Shown here piece after piece: positions 20,934-32,127 of a stretch of DNA of 44,585 bases. Position 1 is the first letter of the stretch; the number at the start of each line of letters is the position of its first letter. The DNA lies in the NCBI GenBank assembly GCA_029298735.1, contig JANSLP010000267.1:1-44585 (forward strand). The letters run 5' to 3'. The stretch is from Ophiostoma sp. CBS 140.51. Lineage: Eukaryota > Ascomycota > Sordariomycetes > Ophiostomatales > Ophiostomataceae. The position numbers were made by a program, and so were the translations under genes. The notes beneath the pieces are model-generated. The model saw only the letters and a list, made by a program, of their open reading frames with translations. It made no database searches and was not told the DNA's origin.

Positions 20934-21896
20934 TTACTGTGTATCCTTTCTCGCTTCTAAGACCCGTCTCAGCTTTGCATCGCGGTCTTCAATGACAGCC
21001 GGCGTTGGTAGTCCATAGGTGACATCCGTCTTCTTGACCAAAGAGTCAACCCATCCGGCTGGCTTGCCATCCTTGTCGAGAATGTTTGGTGGCTGCCGTG
21101 ACTGATCGTCCCAAATGGTCTGAATGGACCCAGACAGGTTCTTAAGGAACGCGCCAAGTCCACCAGTTCCACCGCCCATGGCATAGGACTTGAACGGGCC
21201 CTGAATAGCCCACCGTGGACCAAGACTAGCTTCCATCACGGCATCAATGTCACTCACATCGTCGACAACACCCTCATTGACCAGGCTGACCGCCTCTCTC
21301 AACAAAGCAAAGGCCAGCCGGTTGCCAACAAAGCCAGGCACTTCTTTCCGCACCACGACCGGACGGTGACCTGAGCCCAGCTTTTCAAAGAAGGACTTTG
21401 CAAACTGCACTCGCTCGGGCGCCGTCTCTGGACCAGGACTGATTTCAATCAGTGGCAGGATATGCGGCGGGTTGAACGGATGCACAACCAGCAGCCGCGT
21501 CTTGTTCTTCATGTTGGCCGCCTGGGCCGAGACAGGGATGCCCGACGTCGAGCTCCAGAGATGGGCATCGGGATGTGCAGATGCTTCAATGGAGATGAGC
21601 GTCTTTTGCTTGAACTCTAGGTTCTCGGGGCCCTGTTCTTGGACAATGGTGGCGCCCTCACAAGCGTCTTCGACCGACGATGCGATATGGAGGCGACCTG
21701 TCGACAGGAGCTCGGAGACTGTCACTTTGGAGTTCTCGCCCAGGTACAGTGGGAGAATTGACTCGAGGTGTGCTTTCAGGTCCGGCCGTGGATCAAAGAC
21801 GGCCAGCTGGGCATCGGTGTACTGGATGTGGAGGGCTGCAAACGAGATGCCGATGGAGCCCAGGCCAATCAGGGCGATTTTGGGTGGTGTAGCCAT
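20934..21896 (-). CDS. 3-Hydroxyacyl-CoA dehydrogenase family protein 1
   Basis: An intronless gene of 320 aa. The N-terminal Rossmann motif GLGSIG (11-16) with an Asp at the end of strand 2 (AVFDPR) indicates NAD preference. The catalytic pair is H139 in VVHPFNPPHILPLIEI and E151. The C-terminal dimer domain begins with VPGFVGNRL (186-194). Lambda-crystallin/L-gulonate dehydrogenase relatives share this build, so a free hydroxy-acid rather than an acyl-CoA could be the substrate. It shares a 591-bp divergent promoter with SDR 1 that carries a repeated TCCGGGGA element. It probably oxidises a 3-hydroxy-acid intermediate in the catabolic route. Confidence 0.9.
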   Translation of the reverse strand: MATPPKIALIGLGSIGISFAALHIQYTDAQLAVFDPRPDLKAHLESILPLYLGENSKVTVSELLSTGRLHIASSVEDACEGATIVQEQGPENLEFKQKTLISIEASAHPDAHLWSSTSGIPVSAQAANMKNKTRLLVVHPFNPPHILPLIEISPGPETAPERVQFAKSFFEKLGSGHRPVVVRKEVPGFVGNRLAFALLREAVSLVNEGVVDDVSDIDAVMEASLGPRWAIQGPFKSYAMGGGTGGLGAFLKNLSGSIQTIWDDQSRQPPNILDKDGKPAGWVDSLVKKTDVTYGLPTPAVIEDRDAKLRRVLEARKDTQ

Positions 21897-22487
21897 GATG
21901 TGTGAAAACGATGGTCGTTGTGTGAGTGCCGAGCGGGGTCGAGCGGGGAAGCGTCAAGTTGGGGAGCTCAAAGGAAATGGGGAGGTCCGGGGAAAGTCCG
22001 GGGATTGCTGTCTTAACGAGAGCCTTGATGTTTGTCTGGAAAAGGTTGCCCAGGGCGGTTTCTTGAAAGCCGTTTTGTAGTTCAGCTCGCTATGGAGGAG
22101 AAGGATTCACGTGAGAACATGAAATGACGTTGAACTAAATCAAACCCACGCCAACTAAGTCGGCTTCTCAACTGCGGGGGTCGGCCCAAAACCCCGAGCT
22201 GTTTTGGTTCTTTTTTTTTTTACCCCGGCCTTTTTGGCGCCCATAAATTCAAGGCTAGCCACGGCAAGCTGGAAAGCTCTCCTTAACTCCAAGTCGCCTC
22301 GAGTGCAACTCCCCGCCGCCGGAGACGGAGCTCGCAACCTATCTTGCTTGCTTCCATATTTGGAGATAGCTTACCCGCGTCCATGATGTGATCCTTCATA
22401 TTGGGTTCGTAAGACACATGACGCTCAGACCGGAATTGAACCATCATCAACATCACCACCATTTCATCTTCCAGCTACGCATTCAGC
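21897..22487. promoter_or_regulatory. Divergent promoter, dehydrogenase 1 / SDR 1
   Basis: 591 non-coding bases. Two direct copies of TCCGGGGA start at 21986 and 21997, exactly 11 bp apart, about one helical turn. A run of 11 T lies at 22211-22221. Confidence 0.5.
21986..22006 (+). repeat. Tandem TCCGGGGA elements
   Basis: TCCGGGGAAA (21986-21995) and TCCGGGGATT (21997-22006) are direct repeats. They lie about 90-110 bp upstream of dehydrogenase 1 and resemble half sites for a zinc-cluster or C2H2 regulator. A third copy with the AAA tail is at 41428, and a reverse copy of the core is at 27275. Confidence 0.45.
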
Positions 22488-23264
22488 ATGTCCTCTCTCC
22501 AGAAGAAGGTCATTGCCATCACTGGTGGTGGCTCTGGCATCGGCCGGGCCACGGCTCTCGAGTGTGCTGCTCGCGGTGCCTCTCTCGCTCTCTCGGATAT
22601 TAACGAGGCCGGACTCAAGGAGACCGTCGACCTTCTCAAGAAACAGGGCTACACAAACGTCATCACCCAGAAGCTCAATGTCACCGTCTCGGACGACGTC
22701 GACGCCTGGATCAAGTCTGTGGTCGACCACTACGGCCGCCTCGATGGCGCTGCCAACGTCGCTGGCGTCGTCGGCCCACCCGGCGGTTCTGTGTTTACCA
22801 ACATTGTCGACATTTCTAACGAGCACTGGGATGCCATCATGGGCATCAACCTGACGGGCCTGTTTTACTGTTTGCGGGCTGAGCTGCGAGTCATGACGGC
22901 TGGTGCTGCCATCCTCAACGTGGCCAGCATGGCCGGTGTCATGGGCCGCCCCGGCATTGCCGCCTACTCAACGAGCAAACACGGTGTGGTCGGTCTGTCG
23001 AGAAGTGCGGCGAAAGAAGTCGGTGAGCGGGGTATCCGCATCAACGCTCTCGCACCGGGCCCGGTCGACACACCCATGCTGACGCAACTCAAGGCCGGCG
23101 CCGGCACCGAGGAGAGACCCGTCACCGAGACGTACAAGAACGTGCCGCTCCGGCGGTTGGGCACGGCCGAGGACATGGCGCGCACAATTGCCTTTTCTTT
23201 GAGCGACGATGCGGCCTACACGAATGGTGCTACCTTCTCCGTGGATGGCGGTATCGCCTGTTAG
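22488..23264 (+). CDS. Short-chain dehydrogenase/reductase 1
   Basis: A single exon of 258 aa, classical SDR. The cofactor motif TGGGSGIG is at 12-19, the NVAG motif at 90-93, N121 follows, and the catalytic residues are S147, Y160 and K164 (YSTSK). Asp37 at the end of strand 2 favours NAD(H), so the enzyme probably acts in the oxidative direction on a secondary alcohol. The C-terminus ends FSVDGGIAC, standard for the family. It is head-to-head with 3-hydroxyacyl-CoA dehydrogenase 1. It could turn a cyclic alcohol into the ketone used by a BVMO, but the substrate is unknown. Confidence 0.92.
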   Translation: MSSLQKKVIAITGGGSGIGRATALECAARGASLALSDINEAGLKETVDLLKKQGYTNVITQKLNVTVSDDVDAWIKSVVDHYGRLDGAANVAGVVGPPGGSVFTNIVDISNEHWDAIMGINLTGLFYCLRAELRVMTAGAAILNVASMAGVMGRPGIAAYSTSKHGVVGLSRSAAKEVGERGIRINALAPGPVDTPMLTQLKAGAGTEERPVTETYKNVPLRRLGTAEDMARTIAFSLSDDAAYTNGATFSVDGGIAC

Positions 23265-23431
23265 GTAGTCTTGTTCATAGCACAATCGGGGAATGAAACA
23301 ATTTAACATTTAAATTCACGTTGCTGGGCGTTGTCAATACCAATGTCTCAGACTTCAGTGTGTCGCTTTATTATACGTGATAATTACGGAGACTTAGACT
23401 AGCCAGCACCGACTTCACTAATACGACCAAC

Positions 23432-25210
23432 CTACGTGTCCAGCTTTCCACGCTCGGCATCATCAACGGCATAATCGAGTCTGTCTGGCAAGTTGCTTGT
23501 CTGCCAAGCTCGGACACCTGCAGTAAAGATGGCGTCCATATCTGAAGATGTCAGTATTGAATACCTATCATCGTACTGAAACACGGTGTGCTTACCTTCA
23601 AGCGATCGCCCTTTGGTCTCGGGGAAGAGGAAGAAGACGTGAATGCCGGCGGCAATATTGAATGTGCCAAAAATAAGGAATGTCCGCCACTGCAAATTTT
23701 GAAAAGCCGACGGAGTGTAGTAGTCTGAAAGTAAGTATTGTGATGTTCATTATTATCTGCGGTCGAGTTGACTCACTGTTGGCAAATGCAAAGATCCAGT
23801 TGGCCGATGTGGCCACCGCAACAGCCTTGCCTCGAAGCCGTTGTGGGAAGATCTCTGGCGGGTAGGCCCAGCCGATGGGATTCCATGTACAGGAGTACTG
23901 TTTCGTGTTAGTGCGTTAGATTTGACTTGAGAGTTTGGCTCTACTTACCGCCGCCACGAGAAGATATGTGCACGCGATGACTGCCCTCTGCGCATTGTGT
24001 GCATCCGAGTTGATGACCCACGACACCGCCTTTGTCCCGTTGAGCCCACCAGGAACATAGTGTCCATTGGTAGCCATGGTCGCTGCTGTCGAATAGAGAA
24101 AGACGGCCATCAACGCAGAGCCAATCATTAACGCAGGTCGACGTCCAAGTCGGTCAATGTAGATAATTGCTGGCAATGTACACACGACCTGCACCGCGTA
24201 CTGTACACCAGCAGCAATCAAACTGATGTTGCCCGTCAGTCCGGACATCTGGAAGACGTAACTGACGTAGAAGAGAATGGCGTTGTTGCCCGACAGTTGG
24301 GTCCATATGTGGATAAAGATGCCGGCCATGATGCGCTGAATGCTGTCCCTTTGCACCAACTCCGACCATTTGACAGCACCCATGTGCCGGCTAACCTGCA
24401 TAGCCTCTTGGATTTCCGCGTATTCAGCCTGCACGAGGGGTGCATCTGGGTCTCCGTTGCCATGAAGGCGGGCTAGCTCTTCCAAGCACTCTTCGAAACG
24501 GTCTTGTGATGCCAGCCAGCGAGGCGACTGGGGGAAGAAGAACAGTGCCGTAAACAGCACAACCGGTGCAACTGCTTGGACTGCAGAAGTTAATAAGAGA
24601 AAATGATGAATCGCACGGGAGTCGACTCACCACTCCATGGAATACGAAAGCCGGCCGTTGTCTCTGTCTGCATCGATCCATATGCAACAAAGTACATCGT
24701 CAACGCGCCCCAGTTGCTTGCCCATGGCTGCAGAGACAGAACTCGCCCACGGATTTCTTTGCGGCACAACTCCGCAAGGTAGACCGGACCCGACGACGTC
24801 AACATGCCTACACCGGCTCCAGAAAAGACACGGCCGACAATCAACATCGCCACATTGATGCTCGCCGACGAAAGGATGGCGCCAATGACAAACAGGACGC
24901 AAGCAATCTGTGCCGTTACGCGCCGACCAACGCGGTCCACCAGGGCAAAAGCAACAAAGCAGCCCAGGAACGAAGCTCCGGAGATGCTTGCCGTGATGCC
25001 TCCCGTTACATTGGCGTCGGGGTAGCCGTAGTATTCTTTGAATTTTGGATAAGAAATAATGCCGGACATGGATGAGACGTCAAAGCCTTGGAGAAGGCCA
25101 CCAATGGCCAGGAACGCGGCGAGTGCGTAGACGTTGGTAATTGTGTAGCCCATCGTCGTCTTCGTAGGTGGTTGTCGATGCGATGCGAGAAGAAGATGCG
25201 TCTCCTCCAT
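23432..25210 (-). CDS. MFS sugar-porter family transporter 2
   Basis: Five exons on the minus strand, 25210-24631, 24580-23949, 23897-23777, 23724-23596 and 23541-23432, give 523 aa. All four introns (50, 51, 52 and 54 bp) have GTRAGN donors. The last is in frame, so an unspliced read looks open. Sugar-porter signatures are LVDRVGRR after TM2, FPQSPRWLA before the long loop, YIDRLGRR, and PETKGRSLE after TM12, with SWVI and an EIFPQRLRGKA element in between. A second ATG at 25153 (MGYTITNVYAL) could also be the start. The 5' end has TATATAT at 25240-25246. It moves hexoses, polyols or a related plasma-membrane solute. It belongs to the same superfamily as transporter 3 but is not a close duplicate. 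Confidence 0.88.
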
Positions 25211-25785
25211 GTCAATCTTTAGGGTAGGAAGCTCAAGATATATATTTTTGACGATGCATTGTTACAAATGACGTGCTTGGACAGATGTGGCTGAAGTTGC
25301 TCTGTTTGTCAATCGTGGTGATGAAGTCGAAAACAGCGATGTCCGCGACGTTGGGTAGCCAATGACGGGCCAGCGCTGTTCGTGAATCGGGACAAGTTGT
25401 GGGGCGCTTTTTTGTCAAAACTCGCGGAGCTCGCAGTCTGTCGCGGACGTCGCAGAGACGGCAATTGTCTTCGAGGAGCTGTGTTTACGTGATCATGAAT
25501 TATTTCAATCGTCGAAAGATGCGTCAGCCTTGTTGCACTGTTGTGTCCAATATTCATTAAATAATTACCGCTTTCGTCACTTACACAGCCGTGTTCCATT
25601 CCAATACTTTGTGTGGGTTGAGTGTGATGGCACCGCGCCTGGAAACTACTGTTTCAGGGCTAATCCGCTACCTACATCACCTACACGCATTACTGCAAGC
25701 AAGTTCTGAGTGTAAAATATTTTCACATGGCTGGTTGCATTTCTTATCATTTCGCAAATAACCAAGCTGCTATATTACTGTTACC
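25211..25785. other. Spacer upstream of MFS 2
   Basis: 575 bp with no gene. The minus-strand TATATAT at about 25240-25246 belongs to MFS 2. The remainder separates it from the stop of SDR 2. Confidence 0.45.
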
Positions 25786-26574
25786 CTACTTGCCACAGAA
25801 ACCACCGTCCACGGTGATGGACACTCCCGATGTGAAGGAGTTCATGGGCGACGCCAAGAACAGCGCCGCTGTATCTAAGTCCTGCGGCTGGCCCCACCGT
25901 CCGGCCGGCACCCGGTTCATCAGGTAGTCCGAGGCCGCCTTGTCCCTGTAGTACAGCTCCGTCAGAGGCGTGTGCATGTAGCCCGGCGAAATGGCATTGA
26001 CTTGGATGCCTTTCGAGACCCACTCGTTGCTGAAGCCCTTTGTCATTTGCATCACGGCACCCTTGGTCGCAGCGTAGGCGCTAGTGTTGCGGTTCGCCTG
26101 GAAAGCTGTCACCGAAGCAATATTGATAATCTTGCCGGGACGACCGAGCGCCAGCAACTTGCGTCCGAACTCTTGGCAAGATATGTAGGTCGACTTGGCA
26201 TTCAGCTCAAACAACAGGTCCAGCTCGGCGTCCGATGTGTCTTCGCACGACCGGCGGATCGACGTGCCGGCACAGTTCACCAGAATGTCGGGCACAATGT
26301 CGGCGGCCCAGATTTGGGCGTAGGCAGCCCGCACAGCGGCACCATTGGCGACGTCGCACTCAAAGACGCGCACAGGCGGGCCACCAGCTTCGTTGATGGC
26401 CGCAGCCAGCGCCGAGCTGTTGGGGTCCTTGGGCAGCTCCAGCGACACAATGCTGGCGCCGGCCTTTGTAAACGCCAGCGCAATCGACTTGCCCAGACCA
26501 CCCGTGGCGCCGGTGATGATGGCCGTCTTGCCCTCGAGCGAGAACATCGAGTGGAGGTAGTCAGCGGGGGCCAT
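25786..26574 (-). CDS. Short-chain dehydrogenase/reductase 2
   Basis: A single exon of 262 aa. The first ATG is at 26574 (MAPADYLHSMF), although the frame is open a few codons upstream with a non-ATG start. TGATGGLG is at 21-28, NCAG at 100-103, N125, and the catalytic residues are S154, Y167 and K171 (YAATK). Glu46 at the end of strand 2 favours NAD(H). It ends ITVDGGFCGK. The pattern resembles 2-deoxy-D-gluconate 3-dehydrogenase (KduD)-type SDRs, though this subfamily label is uncertain. It is divergent from MFS 3, so both may be controlled from the 997-bp region between them. Confidence 0.92.
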   Translation of the reverse strand: MAPADYLHSMFSLEGKTAIITGATGGLGKSIALAFTKAGASIVSLELPKDPNSSALAAAINEAGGPPVRVFECDVANGAAVRAAYAQIWAADIVPDILVNCAGTSIRRSCEDTSDAELDLLFELNAKSTYISCQEFGRKLLALGRPGKIINIASVTAFQANRNTSAYAATKGAVMQMTKGFSNEWVSKGIQVNAISPGYMHTPLTELYYRDKAASDYLMNRVPAGRWGQPQDLDTAALFLASPMNSFTSGVSITVDGGFCGK

Positions 26575-27571
26575 GATGAATGTAAACAATTAAATAAACA
26601 AGAAGTGAGTGTATTGTTCTCTAGAATTGAAATTGGCGATGTGATGTCGTCAGTCTTGAATGATTCAGTTTACGGCGATTTGTGGCATTTACAGAGGCAG
26701 GCAGTGGCCTGAATCCTACGCGCCGTCCCCCGCACGATATTTAACAGCTTGTGTTTGGGGCCTGCGCCGAACCGGACAGTGCCTTGCTTCGGGAAAGGAC
26801 AGCGTCGTGGGTGGAGAAAGCGCCCGACGACGGCACCGTCCCCGTGGGGTAGTAGGCTGTGTGGAAATCAATAATTGAAAAGGGAAGGCTTGAAAAGAGG
26901 AGTGTGCACAGAAAGAGGGGAAATCAAAAGGCGACTGGATTTGGTTTATTGGTCGTGAATTGCAAGGGATCTGCCAAGAACCCGCGGCTTCTTGAAGTGC
27001 GGAGAGTACCGTCCATTTGGGCGTCCAGCTCGCTGTTTAAGTGCATCCGACTACTGTCTCTAAGTCACCTTAACTGAGTTAACTCGCCTCGGGATCCAGG
27101 CTACCGCCTTGCCCAGGAACACGATCTTCGCCACCACGCCAATAGTGCCCAATTGGGACAAGATGCACGCCAAAACAAAGACGGGGAGAGCGGCTACACG
27201 CTTTGCGGTCATTGCAACAAGATTGATCATTTGCCGTTCCAGAGACCAAAGTCATCACAGACTGTGGAGCAAACTACCCCGGACGCGTCGTTCTGGGCAC
27301 ATGGGGAAATCCTGGGGATGCACCTGCAGCGAGAAAACAGACAAGGAGACTCGCGGTCTGTCGTTTTCCTTCATGATTCAGATATAAGTAGTCTGCAGGA
27401 TTTTGTTGTCCTGTCACATTTGACGTTCTCGTTTTTTATTCTAACTGTCGACTGTCTGGACTTTATTTCTATCGACAAGTTGGGTGTCAGTCTTCTCCTT
27501 TCCTTTCTCACAAACGTATCGCCACATAGTCAACCGATCATCACACACAGCAACACCAAAAGTACCTCAAA
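26575..27571. promoter_or_regulatory. Divergent promoter, SDR 2 / MFS 3
   Basis: 997 non-coding bases. A CCCCGGA (reverse complement of TCCGGGG) lies at 27275-27281. The final 100 bp before the ATG at 27572 is a C/A/T-rich leader. Confidence 0.45.
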
Positions 27572-29868
27572 ATGGCCAAAACAGAAAAGGCCCCGGGAAG
27601 CCATATCACCCTCTTCAATTTGGCTGTAAGTCCTTCGCACCTTCTTCATCCTATCGCCGCGCCTTCCTTGGCCTTCACACTCGCCCATCGGTCCTTCCTA
27701 ATATCCATCGTTCCTTCTTCGTTTGTAATAATGTTTTGCATTGCACCTTCCTTACACTTGAAATCGCCTGCTCCGTCCTAATTCTCCATCGCTTCTTCCT
27801 AGAGGTGGCTGCACCTTCCCAGTTCCCACACCATTGCCCTTCGCTCCTTAAGCAAATCGACTAACTTTCTGCAGCTCGTCCTCGCACTTTGTCTCGGTTC
27901 AATCACCTACGGTTACACCTTCAGTATTGTCTCAACAACCCTTGGCCAGCCTGGCTGGTACGCCTACTTCGACCTCGTTTCGGATGAGACCAGCGAGCGC
28001 TATGCTTACACCAAGCGCATCGAGGGCGCCATGAACGGCCTGTTCTGCGCCGGTGGTTTCTTTGGCTGCGTCTTTATCGGCTGGTCCAGCAACGCCATTG
28101 GCCGTCGCAAGTCTCTGTTTGTTGCCCTGCCCATTGCCATCATTGGTGGTGCCCTCCAGGCAGGCGCGGCTCACATTGCCATGTTCCTCGTGGGCCGCTT
28201 CATTGGCGGTATCGCGGTCGGTATTCTCGTGACTCTGGTCCCCCTCTTCCAGTCCGAGATTGCGCCGCCTGCCGTTCGTGGTTTCCTTGTGTCGCAGCAC
28301 GGTGTCATGATGGTTCTCGGTTACTCTCTAGCTGCATGGACGGGCTTTGCCTGCTACTTCTCCACGAATCTCAACTTCCAGTGGCGCTACCCGCTGGCAG
28401 AGCAGTGTCTGTTCCCCATTGCACTCCTTTTCATGATGCCTTGGATCCCGGAATCGCCCCGGTGGCTCGTTATGAAGGACCGTCATGATGAGGCCTGGGT
28501 CATTCTCGCCAAACTTCACGGTATCTCCGGTCACGAGCAAGATTCGCCGGAAGCGACCTTTTGCAGAGAAGGTAAGTACTGTTATGATGAGATTTAATGT
28601 CGCAGCAACCCCTTCCATGTGTGTTTACAATATATCACGTGAAAGCTGACATAATCAACAGAGTTCTTCCAGATCCGCAAGCAAGAGGCTGCCGACAAAC
28701 TACAAGCCCAGATCGATGGCAGAAGCATCATGACTCTCTTCCGAAAGCCCTCGTATCGCAAACGCATGTTCTGCGCTTTTATGACTATGTTCGCAGCCGA
28801 GAGCACCGGCATGTGAGGAATATCCCTTTCTTGACGTTTATTTCAATGTTTTACGCCTGCTAACACTCTTTACAGTCTTGTCATCTACAGTATGTTGAGT
28901 TCAAACGAGTTGGTGATGTGATGCAATTTAGTCCCACTTTTAAATGGGCCCTTCCGCACCTGCTCCCGCCCCTGCCGCCCACATCGCATTCACTCCTTCC
29001 CTCGCCCATTCGCTCCTTCCATTTGTATTCATTGAATGATTGCGACTTGACTTTTGGACAAATATTAATCTCTCTTTATTTAAATACTTTTTGGGCAATT
29101 TCTAACATTATGCAGATTACTCGGTGCTCCTCTACCAAGGCCTGGGATTTAGCAACATGATCTCACTAATGTTGGCCGCGCTCTACGTCACTGTTGCATG
29201 CGCTGGCAACTACATCTGCTCGCTTCTGATTGACCGCGTCGGCCGTGTCAAGCTTCTCCTGACTGGCCTCATCGGCTGTATGCTCAGTCTGGCTGTCGAG
29301 ACCGCTCTCGATGCTGTGTACACTGGAGATGCCCTCATCACCAACCGCAATGAGGCTGGCCTTCGCGCCGGTGTCTTCTTCATGTTCTTGTACATCACCT
29401 TCTACGGCTGCTGTATAGACGCCAACACTTTTGTGTACTGCAGCGAGATCTTCCCGAGCCACTTTCGTTCCTACGGAACCGCTTGGTCTCTGTCCATCCT
29501 GTTCCTTTCTGCCATGGTATGATCTCGTTTTTGCCTTACTACTTACATTTTAGAACCTATTCTAACGTCAGCAGATCTACCTTGAGGCCGCTCCGACCGC
29601 CCTTGCCGTCATTGGCTGGAAGTACTTTTTGCTCTTCATCTGCCTCACTTTTGTCAACACGATCGTTGTCTGGAAGGTCTTCCCCGAGACGAAGGGCCTT
29701 TCCCTCGAGGAAATCGGCGAGGTGTTTGGTGACGAGGTCGCCGTCAGGCTGACCCACCTCACCTCTGCTGAGCGTGAGCTGCTAGACCGCAACATTGATG
29801 CGGAAAAAGCGGGCGGCGCGCAAGTTGAGCAATTGGAGACCCCGGCTCACGGCTCAGAGTCGGCGTAG
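27572..29868 (+). CDS. MFS sugar-porter family transporter 3
   Basis: Six exons, 27572-27625, 27875-28571, 28662-28812, 28876-28889, 29116-29516 and 29575-29868, give 536 aa. Introns of 249 and 226 bp are long for this window. Exon 4 is only 14 nt and encodes the middle of GILVIYNYSVLLYQGLG, which matches the family only when the microexon is included. Sugar-porter signatures present are AIGRRKSL, PESPRWLVM, DRVGRVKLL and PETKGLSLEEI. The last acceptor is a CAGCAG doublet, so an extra Gln can be added at the exon 5/6 joint. It has about twelve membrane helices. It is a plasma-membrane solute porter, probably for sugar or a sugar-like substrate. Confidence 0.88.
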
Positions 29869-31681
29869 ATGATGTAGAGGAGCATGCAGCAGGTGCTTGG
29901 TCGACCATCCCCACGGCATGACAAGCTAAAATATTGGATGGTTGGCGGCTACCATTGTTTAGTTTCAATTCTCCCATTGTTCCTGCGAATCTGGTCAGGT
30001 ATTGCAAGCTTACTACAGAAATTAATTCACTCTTTTTTTATTACATTTCTGTTGGAAATTTTCACGTCTCGTTGCTGATTGCTGTGGTTTTGTGGATGCC
30101 CTTTCGTCTTTCTTTTCCAACATGAAAGCTGAGTGCCGAGCTGGTTGATTGTTTGCAGCTTTAACTTTTGCAATCTCCGTCAAACCCATTGGTTGTCTTA
30201 AAATCCTTTTATTTTATTTTTCATTCATTAGAGTCGCCATGAATTGATGCAGAGGACGACTTCGACGTTGATGTCTTTGTCGCTCCTCGTAGCAAGACAG
30301 TTCTCGATGGCTGGCTACAATTCAACTAAGCTAACAACTGGAATCAATTCCATGATTGTCGAACATATTAGTCTGCCATATGATATTTATTTAATATTTG
30401 TTTTGTTTTGTTTTGAATTTTACTTGTATTTTTTTCTTTTTCTTTTTCTATTTTGTTGGCATCAGAATTTCTCTTTATGTAAAGATCCCGTAAAATATGT
30501 ACAAGATGTATTAGAAAATAAATAAAAAGTATCGGATGCAACTCATTTTGCAGGACTGGCTCATATTTAGCTCCCTGAAATGTCCACCGAAGGTGCCATG
30601 AGTACAGATGGGATCCTAAATAGCACTTTCTCAATGTTTGGTTGTTCGTATGAAGCATTGAAGGAAATCATTGTGCATTGAGGTCTGATGGTGTACAACA
30701 CCAGATTGGCTATAAATTTGGAACTTGTAAGAAGGGACACATATCACCACACAAATGATGAACGGAGTCTAGACGATCAGAGACCAACTGGCTAGACTCG
30801 TGGTTGGCAGGTTCGTGGTTGCCGCCACTGGAATCCTGATCGGTGGACGCCATGTCTGCGGTAGTTGTGAAGTAGTGAGGCTGTACTTTCTTGATGTCTC
30901 GCCGTCGATCTGTCGAGTGGTTGTGATGCAGCTGTCTTGTCAGTGGGCGGTCGAACGTGTCGTTTGTTTTGACAAAAGCTCTTTCCTGTTTTCCCACGGA
31001 GACGCGTTCCTTCCATTTAAGCAAATTTAGCGCGGAGACCCTGACGACTAGCAAAGAAACCTGCTACAAAATAGAATAGAATAAAACAGCTGCGTTAACG
31101 CCAGGAGGGCATTGTTCCCATTCAGGTTGTTGTCGATCTAGATATGCCATCTACCATAGAGCAAGAATGAGCGGTGGATGCTTTGGTATGCACGACTGAC
31201 ACGGGGTCGACAAGATCCAACAGCAATCCACAACGCCCACCAGCTTCTGCGACAGGGATGTTCCAGTGGAGATGTTGCGTCGCACCGAATGCACGGAGTT
31301 GCCCCACGCCAGGCCTGAAAATGCAGTGGGTTTTAGCGCATTCTGCCGTATAACTCACTGTAACCAAAACGTTGATTGCAAGTATACATTTCCTTTCTGC
31401 TTTCTCAGACTTTGCTTTCCTCACTGCACTCCATCACCTCGACAGTCGACGTGCTGAAAAATCAAAGAAAACTGATCAATTGACCCTGGTCCACTGAAGT
31501 GAAATGCTTCTCGATGGGTGGCCTGAATGTTGACGAATGATCTGAAAGCTGACTGTGGGAAGTGAAATGTGAGAAGAAAAAGAGGGCAATGAAGACATCA
31601 ATAAAGAAATGAAAAAAGCAAGAGCAAAAAAAAACATTTGAGAATAAAAAAAAAAGAAAACACAAAAAGGAAATCATTCAT
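29869..31681. other. Gene-free region between MFS 3 and tRNA-Cys
   Basis: About 1.8 kb. It is AT-rich at 30150-30530 and purine-rich on the plus strand at 31560-31680. Short frames exist, but none has recognisable protein character, including a 47-codon minus-strand frame at 30710-30853. Confidence 0.5.
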
Positions 31682-31753
31682 AGGACCTGAGGGTGATCGA
31701 AACCCTGACCTAGGGATCTGCAATCCCTCGCTCTACCACTGAGCTACACGTCC
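31682..31753 (-). tRNA. tRNA-Cys (GCA), with one acceptor mismatch
   Basis: 72 nt on the minus strand fold as a full cloverleaf. The acceptor strand is GGACGTG, the D arm is GCTC/GAGC, the anticodon arm is AGGGA/TCCCT with loop TTGCAGA (anticodon GCA), and the T arm is AGGGT/ACCCT with loop TTCGATC. There is no intron. The discriminator base is T, as expected for eukaryotic tRNA-Cys. The acceptor helix has a single G5/G68 mismatch, so it may be a slightly degraded or unusual copy. Confidence 0.9.
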
Positions 31754-32127
31754 GTGAACAAATCAAATGCTTGTTGATGGAGACGCGGATTTTACGACAG
31801 CAGATGTGGGCACTTGCGCCTTCGCAGTGAATCGTATTGATTTACAGTGATTTGTCACTGCCACGTCTTGTTGACTTCCCCTTTAATTGACATGACTTTA
31901 ATGGATTCAACATAAATTCAAGCATGCTCCTCCAACAACACACATAATAGACTCTCAAAATGCCCGACGAGTTCCCCGAACTCCCCAAGTTTGTGCCGCA
32001 CATCCTGTTCCGGTCCTGCTACGACGGGTGCTAGCTGCCAGAGGCGGAGCCGCCAAGTGCACAAGATGTGCGGTAACTATTAGGATCAAATTATGTATAT
32101 TCTAAATCTATCTCTTCCACCTTCTGA
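31754..32127. other. Spacer with short ORF
   Basis: 374 bp between tRNA-Cys and the hydrolase stop. It contains the short frame described separately at 31960-32034. Confidence 0.4.
31960..32034 (+). other. Short ORF, possible gene remnant
   Basis: The ATG at 31960 starts 24 codons (MPDEFPELPKFVPHILFRSC...) ending in TAG at 32032. The same frame then runs on for 13 more codons to a TAA. The leader before it looks like a fungal 5' end. I do not recognise it, and it could be a remnant or a tiny peptide. Confidence 0.2.
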